A stretch of 64,000 bases of DNA, taken from positions 1,364,001 to 1,428,000 of the forward strand of contig NZ_CP120360.1 in assembly GCF_029510815.1 (NCBI RefSeq), in the 5' to 3' direction. The notes under the pieces are model-generated. The model saw only the letters and a program-made list of their open reading frames with translations, was not told the DNA's origin and made no database searches. Source of the stretch: Janibacter sp. DB-40. Its GTDB lineage: Bacteria; Actinomycetota; Actinomycetes; Actinomycetales; Dermatophilaceae. Position 1 is the first letter of the stretch. Every line of letters starts with the position of its first letter. A program made the translations under genes and the position numbers. Below, one piece after another: positions 16,993-27,500 of the stretch.

Positions 16993-19900
16993 CGGACGTG
17001 GTCGAGGCCAAGGCGTTCGAGGAAGGCGATCCTCCGGTGGCACGGGTGCTGGTCGGGATGGTTGCCCCAGCGGATTCACAGCAGCTGCTGGACTCCCTCA
17101 AGGAGCAGGTGCAGCCGCCAGCCTACGGAGCCGACATCGTCGATATGGACAGGGCCCGGGAGCGGCGCGACCAGCTCGTCAAACACTTGCGCAACCAGTT
17201 GATGCGCGGCCTGGCAACCGCCAAGGGCCAGCAAACCCTCCAGACGCTCAAGGGCCAGCTCCAAACGGGCCGTGTCCAGATGAAGGTGTTCACCCAGCGG
17301 CCCCTGCACGGCAAGACCTACATCTTCCACGCACCGGATGACCCATTCGCGAGCAAGTGGGGCTACGTCGGGTCCTCCAACCTGACCGGCGCCGGCCTGC
17401 ACAACAACCTCGAGCTGAACATCGACGTCCAGGACTCCGACGCAACAGCGAAGCTGGCCACCTGGTTCGACGAGCAGTGGGAGGACCCCTTCTCGCTACC
17501 CATCACCGAAGAGATCATCGAGCTGATCGCCAACTCGTGGGCCGAGCAGGACCAGCCCACCCCCTTCGAGGTCTACCTCAAGGTCTGCCACGCCCTGAGC
17601 CAAGACGCCCGTGACGGCATGGGCTATGTCCTTCCGAAGTCGATGAGCACCCTGTTGCTCGACTACCAGGAGAACGCCGTGCGGACGCTCTCCCGGCGCA
17701 TCGTGCGCCGTGGGGGGACCATGCTCGGCGACGTCGTCGGTCTGGGCAAGACGCTGACCGCCGTCGCGACCGCTCTGATGCTGCAGGCCGCCGAGGACTA
17801 CTCCACCCTCGTGCTATGCCCCAAGAACCTCGAGAAGATGTGGAACGAGCACCTCGAGAAGTACGACATCACCGGCCGCGTGGTGCCCTACTCCATGGCC
17901 GAGAAGGTGCTGCCGGAACTGAAGAGGTTCAACCTCGTCATCTGCGACGAGTCGCACAACCTGCGCAACAACAGCACCGTCGCCTACGAAGCGATCCACG
18001 ACTACATCCGCGCCAACAGCTCCAAGGTGCTGTTGTTGACCGCGACCCCGTACAACCTGGCCTTCACCGACGTGGCCAACCAGCTCGCCCTGTACATCGA
18101 CGAGGACGACGACCTGGGCTTCACGCCCAGCGCGGCCCTGGCCAAGGACCCAAACCTGCGGACCAAGGTCGATGGCAAGATCGACACCTTGGCTGCCTTC
18201 CGCCTCTCGGAGGAGCCCGAGGACTGGCGACGGCTGATGAGTGACCACCTCATCCGCCGCACCCGCTCCTTCATCAAGCGCACCGCCCGCACCGAAACGG
18301 TGCGCGGCCCGGACGGCTCGCTCGTGGAACGGGAGTACCTGCAGTTCGCCAACGGGGCGAAGTTCCACTTCCCCACCCGCGTCGCCACCCCGATCAGCCA
18401 CCCTTTCAGCAGGGACGACCCGGCCCGGCTGATGGAAGACGAGGCGACCCTCGACGCTGTTCGTGATCTCGAGCTGCCCCGCTATCGCCTCGCGGACTAC
18501 GAAGACCCCAAAGCACGTAAGACTGACGAGGACCGAACGATCCTCGAAGACATTCGCTCAGGGCGTGGCAATGTCAGCGGCTTTGTGCGCATCGGCCTGT
18601 TCAAGCGGCTCAGCTCCTCGGGGCACTCCTTCGTCCTGTCCCTGCAGCGTCAACGGGCCCGCAACGAGCTGTTCATCTACGCCATCGAGGCTGGCAAACC
18701 GATTCCTATCGGTTCATTGAGCAACCGACAGGTGATGGTCAGCGACGAAGATGTCGAGGCCAACGCCGACACGGGTGGAAGCCTCGCCACCCGGTACGAG
18801 GCCATGGTCGACTCCGCACCGGCCAAGACCCGCTGGATCAACTCCGGCGTCTTCAAACCAACACTGCGGGCCGAACTCGAGCAGGACAACGAGGCCATCA
18901 ACGACATGCTCGACCGGTTTGGCAACTGGGATGCCAGTCGCGACTCCAAGATCAACGCGCTCATCGACCTACTCGCGCACGACCACAAGGGTGAGAAGGT
19001 CCTGGTTTTCACTGAGTACAGCGACACCGCGTCCTACGTCGCCTCCGCCCTCACCGCGGCGGCCATCAACAACGTCGGGCTGGCCACCGGTGACAGCGAG
19101 AATCCGTCGGATCTTGCCCGTCGCTTCTCCCCAGAGTCCAACCTTCTCCCCGGGCAAGACTCCACCACCCCGGTGACGGTGAAGGACCCGATCGATGTCC
19201 TCGTAGCTACCGACGTTCTCTCCGAGGGACAGAACCTGCAGGATAGCCACATCGTCGTCAACTACGACTTGCCGTGGGCGATCATCCGCATCATCCAGCG
19301 CGCCGGCCGCGTCGACCGCATCGGACAGAAGTCCGACGTGGTCAACGTCTACCTGATCACCCACGAGAAGATCGAAGAGCAGATCAACCTGCGCAAGCGG
19401 ATCAAGCACCGCCTGGGTGCAGCAGCCCAAGCCTTCGGCTCGGACGAGCGCTTCTTCGGCGGCGACGAGGAAGTCAGGATCCTCGACGACCTCTACAAGG
19501 GCCGCGTCGGCGACGACGAGGAAGCCGAGGCCGACGTTGACGCCGTCAGCGAAGCCTGGCTGGTCTGGTCTCAAGCGCAGGACAAGCACCCCGCCATCAC
19601 CCAGAAGGTCCTGACCATGCAGGACATGGTCCACACCACCCGCGACCAGCGCCTCAACGAACCCGGCGGATCGGTCAGCTGCTTCGTCTCGACCGAGTCG
19701 GGGGTCGACGCATTCGCCACCGCCAGCATCACCCCCGACGGGCAGGGCAGCACCAAGCTCCTCACCCCGCTCGAAGCGATGACCCTCTTCCGCGCCGAAC
19801 CGACCACCCCGACCGTGGCGATTCGCGAAGACCACTTCGAGTGGGAAGCAGAACTCGTCCACGGACCCCTACACATCGAATCCCTGGCGGCAGGCAACCT

Positions 19901-20165
19901 CAAAGGCATCCGAAAGTGGACCTGGCAACGACTCGGTGGCACCGTCTTCGGCAATGCAGCCGGCCCCGGCCTCGACGCCCTCCACGAGCGGCCACTCACA
20001 GCCCATGCGACGGTGCGTCTGACGCAGGCGCGACGCAACAAGTACAGCCTCGACGACCTCGCAGCGCTCATCGCCCAACTGCACGGCGAAGACCGCCTCG
20101 TCATCGGCACACGAGACTCCGACACCATCAAAATCGTCTGCTCACTGGGGGTACAGAACGCATGA
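16863..20165 (+). CDS. PLD-domain SNF2-type helicase
   Basis: 1100 aa, GTG start behind AGAGGA. The N-terminal ~220 residues are phospholipase-D-like, with an HxK motif (HGKTYIF near 148) and GSSNLTGAGL near 170. A SNF2/SF2 motor follows: GDVVGLGKT near 291, ICDESHN near 361, LLLTATPYN near 385, and QRAGRVDRIGQ near 813. The C-terminal ~250 residues are unassigned. The PLD module may cut or bind nucleic acid while the motor translocates on double-stranded DNA, as in other restriction-linked helicases. The stop overlaps the methyltransferase start (ATGA), so the two are coupled and probably act as a restriction-modification pair. Confidence 0.85.
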   Translation: MPNIYDNLDHTTMLGPALRTSLEHFETVDAATGYLDLRGWDSLADVVEAKAFEEGDPPVARVLVGMVAPADSQQLLDSLKEQVQPPAYGADIVDMDRARERRDQLVKHLRNQLMRGLATAKGQQTLQTLKGQLQTGRVQMKVFTQRPLHGKTYIFHAPDDPFASKWGYVGSSNLTGAGLHNNLELNIDVQDSDATAKLATWFDEQWEDPFSLPITEEIIELIANSWAEQDQPTPFEVYLKVCHALSQDARDGMGYVLPKSMSTLLLDYQENAVRTLSRRIVRRGGTMLGDVVGLGKTLTAVATALMLQAAEDYSTLVLCPKNLEKMWNEHLEKYDITGRVVPYSMAEKVLPELKRFNLVICDESHNLRNNSTVAYEAIHDYIRANSSKVLLLTATPYNLAFTDVANQLALYIDEDDDLGFTPSAALAKDPNLRTKVDGKIDTLAAFRLSEEPEDWRRLMSDHLIRRTRSFIKRTARTETVRGPDGSLVEREYLQFANGAKFHFPTRVATPISHPFSRDDPARLMEDEATLDAVRDLELPRYRLADYEDPKARKTDEDRTILEDIRSGRGNVSGFVRIGLFKRLSSSGHSFVLSLQRQRARNELFIYAIEAGKPIPIGSLSNRQVMVSDEDVEANADTGGSLATRYEAMVDSAPAKTRWINSGVFKPTLRAELEQDNEAINDMLDRFGNWDASRDSKINALIDLLAHDHKGEKVLVFTEYSDTASYVASALTAAAINNVGLATGDSENPSDLARRFSPESNLLPGQDSTTPVTVKDPIDVLVATDVLSEGQNLQDSHIVVNYDLPWAIIRIIQRAGRVDRIGQKSDVVNVYLITHEKIEEQINLRKRIKHRLGAAAQAFGSDERFFGGDEEVRILDDLYKGRVGDDEEAEADVDAVSEAWLVWSQAQDKHPAITQKVLTMQDMVHTTRDQRLNEPGGSVSCFVSTESGVDAFATASITPDGQGSTKLLTPLEAMTLFRAEPTTPTVAIREDHFEWEAELVHGPLHIESLAAGNLKGIRKWTWQRLGGTVFGNAAGPGLDALHERPLTAHATVRLTQARRNKYSLDDLAALIAQLHGEDRLVIGTRDSDTIKIVCSLGVQNA

Positions 20166-22924
20166 CCGACCCACTCGTCGCCCGCACCGAGGCCCGCGAC
20201 TATCAGCGCCTCTTCCTGCAAGACCTGCATTGGTCCGCACCCGACCACCCACCCGTCGTCTACGACCACGAGGGGCGCTCGGTGACTGCGACCAACGTCT
20301 CCTCCTTCAAGGGCCTACGGGTGTGGGCGGTCAACGAGAAGCCCGAGTCCAAGCTCGAGGCCGAGATCGACCGGCTGTTGGCGCAGAACAGCACCGACCG
20401 GATCGTCATCTTCCACGACGACAACACGCAGGTCTGGCGCTGGCCAGCCAGACGCGTCACAGGAAACAGCACCGCCACTCGCCTGAGTCGCCACCGCCAC
20501 ACCACCGGCAGCGCCGATCCAACCTTCGCCGCCAAACTCGACGTCATCCGCCTACCGCACGACCGCGGGCTCAACGTCAACGAGGTCGTGGCCAAGGTAC
20601 GCGAAGCCTTCGACATCGAAGCGCAGAACGAAACCAAGGCCGCATCAAAGCTGATGGCCCGCATGTACGCGGCCATGACAGATGCCTACGCCGGCCTGCG
20701 GACGACCGCTACTGAGCGGGATCACCAGATCTCGGTCACCCTCGCCAGACTCCTATTCCTGATGTTCGGCGACGACACTGATATGTGGCGGCCCAACCTC
20801 TTTCGCGACTACATCTACAACCACACCGCCCAAGATGGATCCGACATCGGGCAACGGATCACTGACCTGTTTGCCTACCTCGACACCAGCGACACCGACC
20901 GGACAGACACGCCGGAGGCTCTCGTCGAATTCCCCTATGTCAATGGTGGCATCTTCGAAGAAGCCATCACCCTCCCGGCCAGCATGACCGCCGAGTTCCG
21001 CACCGTCGTGCTGGAAGCCTGCGACCGCGACTGGGCAACCATCAGCCCGGCCATCTTCGGATCCATGTTCCAATCCGTGCGCGATGCTGAAACCCGTCGT
21101 CAGCTCGGGGAGCACTACACCTCCGAAGAGAACATCCTCAGAACGCTTGATCCGCTCTTCCTCGACGAACTTCGTGCCGAGTTCAACCACATCAAGACTC
21201 TCGGTAGATACGAAGCCGACAGGCTCCGCAAGTTGCGCGACAAGCTCGGCCGCATCCGATACATGGACCCAGCCTGCGGCTGTGGCAACTTCATCATCGT
21301 CGCCTATCGCGAGTTGCGGGACCTCGAACTGGCAATTATGGAACGTCTCCAAGAGATAACCGGCGACAACCCGATGCTCTTAGCCAATGTCGGCCTAAAA
21401 GTCACCCTGGACCACTTCTACGGCATCGAGATCGATGAGTGGCCCGCCCGCATCGCCGAAACCGCAATGTTCCTCGTTGACCGCCAATGCGACCTCAAGC
21501 TCACTGCCTCTCTCGGTTTCGCCCCCGATCGGCTGCCAATCCAAGAGCAGGCCACCATCGTCGTCGGTAACGCCCTCCGCACAGACTGGGCCCGAGTGTG
21601 TCCTCCCGAGGGTGAAGTCGTGATCGCCGGCAACCCTCCCTTCTTGGGACACGCCACCCGCACCGGGGAACAGGCCGAGGACTTGCGTCAGGCCTGGGGG
21701 AAAGACGACATCAGCCGCCTGGACTACGTCACTGGGTGGCATGCCCAAGCACTGCGCTACTTCCAGGGCCGCGACGGGCTCTTCGCTTTTGTCACCACCA
21801 ACTCGATAACTCAAGGTGACCCGGTGCCACACCTTTTCGGGCCGATCTTCGACGCTGGTTGGGTGATCAAGTTCGCCCACCGCACCTTCCCGTGGTCCTC
21901 CGAGGCAGTCGGCAAGGCCGCGGTGCACTGCGTCATCGTCGGTTTCACAACGGTGCTGGGCAAGACCAAGCCAAGGCTGTTCGACCACGCCCCCGACGCG
22001 CATGCGGCCGACCGTCGGGTGAACACAATCAACGCCTACCTCGTCGAAGGCCCCAACGTCTTCATCACCAAACGCTCCAGACCCCTCGTCGCCGGATTGC
22101 CCGAAGCCACCTTCGGGAACATGCCACGGGATGACGGCAACCTCGTCGTTCTGCCCAACTCCTTCGACGAAGTCCACCGCGACCCAGTCGCTCGCAAGTA
22201 CCTTCGGCCGTTCATCGGAGCCGAAGAACTTCTGAACGGGAAGAAGCGATGGTGCCTGTGGCTTACCGCTCTCGACCCTGAGGACCTGCACCGCAGCAGT
22301 ATCCTTCAAGACCGTGTCAACGCGGTACGTCGGTTCAGGCTGAAAAGCACCGCCGCAAGTACGCACAAGATGGCAGAGACGCCGCACTTGTTCGGCCAAC
22401 GCCCTGCCCTCTACACCCAGCCATACCTCGTCATCCCCCGTGTCTCCAGTGAACTCCGCGATTACTACCCCGTCTGCCGCGTCGACTCGGGCGTGATCGC
22501 AAGCGATGCCACCTTCACCGCAGCTGACCCTGACGGGCTGCTTTTCCCAATCATCTCTTCTGCCATGTTCATGGCCTGGCAGTCCACTGTCGGCGGTCGA
22601 TTGGAGTCACGACTGCGCTTCTCCAACACGATCGTGTGGAACAACCTGCCCATCCCCACGTTCAGCCCTGAGACCAGGCAGGCACTCATCGCAGCCGGCA
22701 AGGCACTTGAGGTCGCTCGCGAGGCCTATCCAGATAGAACCATGTCCGACTTGTACCGGACTACAAGTATGCCCGCTGACTTGCGTGGGGCCCACGATGA
22801 TGTCGATGCAATCGTGGACGGTGCCTTCGGAGCCCGAGGCGCGACACCCACGCTGGAGGAGCGACAACGGCTGCTCTTCAAGGCCTACGAAGAGACTACG
22901 ACGGCACAAACTGGGGCGCGCTAG
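20162..22924 (+). CDS. MmeI-like DNA N6-adenine methyltransferase
   Basis: 920 aa, the usual length of MmeI-type enzymes. Motif I is DPACGCGNF near 368 and the catalytic motif IV is GNPPF near 489, giving an adenine-N6 methylase. Further family blocks include FVTTNSITQGDPVPHLF and FAHRTFPWSSEAVGKAAVH. Residues ~620-850 should be the target-recognition domain. MmeI proteins carry a PD-(D/E)XK nuclease at the N-terminus; I see no clear D-(D/E)XK there, so cutting may be left to the coupled PLD-helicase or to genes downstream. The likely job is to mark host DNA at an asymmetric site. Confidence 0.85.
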   Translation: MTDPLVARTEARDYQRLFLQDLHWSAPDHPPVVYDHEGRSVTATNVSSFKGLRVWAVNEKPESKLEAEIDRLLAQNSTDRIVIFHDDNTQVWRWPARRVTGNSTATRLSRHRHTTGSADPTFAAKLDVIRLPHDRGLNVNEVVAKVREAFDIEAQNETKAASKLMARMYAAMTDAYAGLRTTATERDHQISVTLARLLFLMFGDDTDMWRPNLFRDYIYNHTAQDGSDIGQRITDLFAYLDTSDTDRTDTPEALVEFPYVNGGIFEEAITLPASMTAEFRTVVLEACDRDWATISPAIFGSMFQSVRDAETRRQLGEHYTSEENILRTLDPLFLDELRAEFNHIKTLGRYEADRLRKLRDKLGRIRYMDPACGCGNFIIVAYRELRDLELAIMERLQEITGDNPMLLANVGLKVTLDHFYGIEIDEWPARIAETAMFLVDRQCDLKLTASLGFAPDRLPIQEQATIVVGNALRTDWARVCPPEGEVVIAGNPPFLGHATRTGEQAEDLRQAWGKDDISRLDYVTGWHAQALRYFQGRDGLFAFVTTNSITQGDPVPHLFGPIFDAGWVIKFAHRTFPWSSEAVGKAAVHCVIVGFTTVLGKTKPRLFDHAPDAHAADRRVNTINAYLVEGPNVFITKRSRPLVAGLPEATFGNMPRDDGNLVVLPNSFDEVHRDPVARKYLRPFIGAEELLNGKKRWCLWLTALDPEDLHRSSILQDRVNAVRRFRLKSTAASTHKMAETPHLFGQRPALYTQPYLVIPRVSSELRDYYPVCRVDSGVIASDATFTAADPDGLLFPIISSAMFMAWQSTVGGRLESRLRFSNTIVWNNLPIPTFSPETRQALIAAGKALEVAREAYPDRTMSDLYRTTSMPADLRGAHDDVDAIVDGAFGARGATPTLEERQRLLFKAYEETTTAQTGAR

Positions 22925-23014
22925 CCCCATTCAGGGAGGATGACAGGATGCCCCTAACACCTCATGCAGCGAGGCGCGGGTCAAGACATCTGGGTAGAAG
23001 GGGGGTTCACCAGG

Positions 23015-24577
23015 ATGGGTAGTGCTAGTGCCGCCGACTTGGAAGACGCATTGTCCATGCACCTCAGCGAGGTGGGCTTTGACGTCTACCGTCCACAATC
23101 CGAAGAATTGCCGTGGTTGGTCGCGGCTGATCTGCATTTGGGGCTGCTTGTTATCGACCTCGCGGACGATGAAGAGCTCGGAATGGTGGACCTGAACCAA
23201 AAGCTGGGTCGTCTGCGCAAGGACATTCCAGAAATCTCACGGGTACCCGCCCAGAGACTTGTCATCACCCACGGCGCGACAGCATCCAGTGAACAGATTG
23301 CGACTGCCGAGGATGCTGTCGCGGGCGCGTTTCTCAAACACCTTGCACGAAAGGGCATGGAGGACGAGGCGCGGAGCGCGGTATCCGCTCACTTCGCTCC
23401 TCGTCTCAACATCGACGTCCCGCGACGCGACCCCCTGTCCGATGAGGGAGCGGCTGAGAGGGCTGTTCAGCGTTTGGTTCTTGACGCAGAGCAGAGTGAG
23501 ATTGCCTGCCGGCCTGTAGACGATGTCCTCCTCCTCACGGGGCCACCGGGCAGCGGGAAGACGCTTGTCCTGGCCGCGAGGGCTAAGTGGTTGGCGCGCC
23601 AGCATCCCAGTTGGAGGATTGCACTTCTCTGCTACAACCGGGCGCTCGTCCCCTACTTGGAAGCACTCGTCTGGGGACATGCCAACATCAGCGTGTACAC
23701 CGTAGGAAGGTTTGCAAGTCTGCTGCGCGTGCGAGTCTCCCTGGATGATGAGGAGCGGGCCGAGCGCGACGTCGACCGGGCGTTGAGGGAGATCACGCCA
23801 GCGTTTGACGCCGTTCTGGTCGATGAGTGGCAGGACTTCATGGATGCATGGACACGTCTGATCCTCGGCGTGGTTCGGCCGGGCCGGGGCGGTGTGGCCC
23901 TCGCCGGTGACCCGAAGCAGGCGCTCTACCGCGACGGTGACTGGGATGTTGCCCTGGCAGGGCGGACGGTCGAGATGGCAACTCTCTCCAAGCCGTATCG
24001 ATCGACGAGACAAATTCTCGACGTAACCTCTGCGCTGGATCCGACCATGGATGTCTCTGGCAGAGACCAAGCTCTCGACGGCCAACCCGTCGATCTTGTC
24101 TGGGCGGAGAACGTCGCCAGTAGCGCGGATGCCGTTGCGAGAGACGTTCGATTGCTTTTGGATGAAGATGAACGCCAGCTTCAGGATATCGGTGTCCTGG
24201 TGACGCGGAAATGGGACATGGGAAGGGTGCTTCATGCCCTGAAGAACGCGGACATCCCGGCCGAACCCGTGTACCCCAATAAGGCGGCAGAGTTTGATCT
24301 GTCCAAGCCCGTCGTCAAGGTCCTGACCGTACACTCCGCCAAAGGTTATGAGTTCGACGTCGTCTTCCTTGTAGGCATGGAGCACTTGGCCAACCCTGAC
24401 GGGAGTGTTCGCGCCAACAGGGAGGGACGCAGCGGCTATGTCGGCGCGACCCGGGCCAAGGATCAGCTAGTGCTCACCTACAGCAAGGAGAACGTCTACC
24501 TGGACCGGATTCGAGCGTTGCCCGCTGATCTCGTTCGTCAGTGGGTCTGGCCCGACGACTATCCCGAGGAGGACTGA
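23015..24577 (+). CDS. UvrD/Rep-like SF1A helicase with divergent N-terminal domain
   Basis: 520 aa from ATG 23015 behind AAGGGGGG; an in-frame ATG at 22964 lacks a ribosome site. Residues ~1-160 form an alpha/beta domain (LVAADLHLGLLVIDLADDEE) reminiscent of NERD-like nuclease domains but without a clear active site. The motor carries GPPGSGKT near 175, VLVDEWQDF near 269, LTVHSAKGYEFD near 438 and GYVGATRAKDQL near 475. It starts 90 bp after the methyltransferase, and its stop overlaps the kinase start by one base. It probably unwinds DNA for the same defence system; compact UvrD-like proteins of this kind are common in such loci. Confidence 0.8.
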   Translation: MGSASAADLEDALSMHLSEVGFDVYRPQSEELPWLVAADLHLGLLVIDLADDEELGMVDLNQKLGRLRKDIPEISRVPAQRLVITHGATASSEQIATAEDAVAGAFLKHLARKGMEDEARSAVSAHFAPRLNIDVPRRDPLSDEGAAERAVQRLVLDAEQSEIACRPVDDVLLLTGPPGSGKTLVLAARAKWLARQHPSWRIALLCYNRALVPYLEALVWGHANISVYTVGRFASLLRVRVSLDDEERAERDVDRALREITPAFDAVLVDEWQDFMDAWTRLILGVVRPGRGGVALAGDPKQALYRDGDWDVALAGRTVEMATLSKPYRSTRQILDVTSALDPTMDVSGRDQALDGQPVDLVWAENVASSADAVARDVRLLLDEDERQLQDIGVLVTRKWDMGRVLHALKNADIPAEPVYPNKAAEFDLSKPVVKVLTVHSAKGYEFDVVFLVGMEHLANPDGSVRANREGRSGYVGATRAKDQLVLTYSKENVYLDRIRALPADLVRQWVWPDDYPEED

Positions 24578-27500
24578 TGGCAGATCTGAGAGTCAAGGGC
24601 GAGTACGTCGGACCCGGCGAGCAAAAGACCGCGGAGCACCTCGGCGGGGCGTTGCCCGACGACTGGGTCATCTTCGCCGGTCGCAAGCTTCCCGGGCCGA
24701 ACCGGGACGACGCCGACTTGGTGATCGTGGGGCAGAATCTCCTCTTCGTCGTCGAAGAAAAGGCATGGGGCCCCACCGTGGTCGTCGACGACAACCACTG
24801 GTACGTGGGCAACGATCCAAGACCAAATCCCCTCAACCGGGTGGCTCAGGTGGCACGCATCGTGGCGACCACGTTGAAGCAGAACGCCAAGGGGTACAAG
24901 AACCTGGGGCGCGCCCACCGGGTGGTGCCGGCTGTGGTGTTGAGCCACTCCAATCTGCAGGTGCTGGGGGGAGCGAACCACGACGGGCGGGAGCACATCT
25001 GGAGCCTCAAGGAGGCGGCACCTGCTCTCACCCGCCTCGATCGCGAATTCGACGGCCCGTCGCTGGGGCATGCACGTCGATCAGCGATGGCCTATCTGGA
25101 CGATCTGCCCAAACCGGTGGGGAAGCCCACGCTCGGCCCCTACCGATTGGAGTCCCGACTCTCCAGTGCGGGCCAGGAACAGTCCTGGTCCGCTGTCGAC
25201 TCCGCAGGTGAGCGCGTCATTCTCAAGTCATACCCCATGGCTGCCCTCGGCGGGCATGGGGATCCCGGAGAGTTCCTCCGGCGCGAGTATGTCGCTGTCA
25301 ACCGTGTCGCCGACCTCGGTCGGACTTGGCGGGCGTTCCCACCCTTCAAGGACGACCCCAGCGGCCTGTTCGTGGTCCCTGTCGTCCCGCCCCGCGGGGG
25401 GATGACGCTCCACAAGTCCGTGCAGAAGGCCGTTCCGGAGCGCGTTGATGGCAGGCTAGACACCGACTTGGCTCGTGCTGTGGTGATCGACGCCTTCGAA
25501 GGTCTGAACGATCTGCACGCCGCCGGGCTGGTGCACCGAGCGTTGCACCCTAAGCGAGTGTGGCTGCACCAGAGGCGACGGATCATGTTCAGCGACCTCA
25601 ACCTCGCACGGGTCGTCGGGGACGAGTCGATCGCCCTGTGGGCGGTCGACGGCGACATGAGCGAGGATTTCCGAGCCCCTGAGTGCGCCGCCAGCATCTC
25701 CTTCGCCACGCCGAAATCTGACGTCTACAGTCTGGCCATGTGCACGGCCTACTGGCTGCTGGGCATGGACGTGCTGGATCTTACGCACGAGCAACTGGGG
25801 CAAGCCGTGGTGCGCGCCTATCCGTGGGCCGAGCCAATGCTGAAGGCACTGTCGGGCGACGCGAAGGATCGGCCAGACGCAGAGGAGTTGGTCGGCGAAC
25901 TCAGGCCTGTGCGCGCGGAGACACCCGCAGTCACGACCGAGCTGGGCGTTTTCGAAGAAGGAGGTCTTATCGACGACCGCTACGAGATCCTCGAGGAGTT
26001 GGGGCGCGGCGGGTTCGCTACGTCGTGGAAGGTCCATGACCGCCAGCGCGAGCTGTCCCTGGTCCTGAAGCAGTTTCATGCCGATCTGCCGGAGACCGTC
26101 CGGTCCGAATTCCGTGCAGCCCACAGCCTGCACTCCGACTACCTTGGCGGGGTCTACGATCTTCACGTCAACGAGGCACCGTTGTACATCGTCTCGGAGT
26201 ACGTCGAGGGAGAGAGTCTCGGGGACGAGGGGCAGGCCTTCACCGTTGAGCAGCTGAGGGCGATCGCAGCAGACGCGCTTCGCGGGTTGGAATACATTCA
26301 TGGTCGTGACTTGGTCCACGGGGACGTCACCCCGTCCAACGTCATCGTCGCTCCCGACGGAAACTCCGCGAAGCTCATCGACTTCGGTCTCATGGTGCGT
26401 TCGGGTGAGCAACCGGCTGGCCAGACGCCCAAGTTCGCAGCACCGGAGCTGGTCAAGGGCTCGCCGGCGACGATCGCTAGCGACATGTTCGGAATCGCGG
26501 CGACGATGGCCTACGCCATGCTGGGTCGGACGATCAGCTCCACCGCTTCGGGCAGCTTTGAGCTGCTTCCCCCGACACCGGATGAGAAGTCAACCTGGGG
26601 GCAAGGCGGCGAACGCCTGTTGGAGATGTTCCTCAGCAGCGCCACAGAGGACCCTTCTGAGCGACCGTCCGCCAAGGAGTTTCTCAGCCTCCTGCGCAGC
26701 ACCCAGCTTGCATCACGTCCTGAGGAGCTGACGGCCAATGACAAGTATGTGGTCAATGAGAACGTCGGAGCGATCAGACGGCTTTACCGCGCGAGCTCGG
26801 AGGGCAATGCTGGCAACCGTGGGCTGGATGACAAGTTCGCGCTAGCGACATACGTCCCGACGCGTCTGGACGAACGCCTTCTTCCGCGGGTGCTCGCGGG
26901 AGAGCTGGACGTCGTCCTGCTGAGCGGGAACCCTGGAGACGGTAAGACCTCCCTCTTGGTGCAGCTCGGCCACGAGCTCAAGGGATCGCCAGAGGCGAGG
27001 ATTCTGCACGAGGACGACGCTGGGTGGGCCATTCAACACGGTGACAGGGCATTCCACGCAGTCTTCGACGCGAGCGAATCACATGGGGAGCTCACGTCCG
27101 ACGAGCTCGTGAAAAGGGCACTGGATCCTGTCCTGTCACAGAAGCAAGGCCCCGCCACGGCGCTGATCGCAATCAACGACGGACGCTTGCACCAGTTCTT
27201 CGAGGACAACAGTGACGTGTACGAGGACTGGTGGTTCGAGGTCCAGGACCAACTCGCGGGGAAGGATGTAGGCGAGTCCAGGGTGGTGCTTGTCGACTTG
27301 AAGCGTCGCGCCTTCGCGTCGGCAGACGGTGAGGGGCTGGCCGACAGGACCCTGAAATCCTTGGTCCACCAAGATCTGTGGGAGGACTGCTCGTCGTGTG
27401 CGGCCCGCTCCCTGTGCCCGATCCTCAGCAACCGAGAGAAGTTGGTGGGTGAGGGAGCCGCAGCCTTCGGCGAACTCGTCTTGATCAGCCACCTTCGCCG

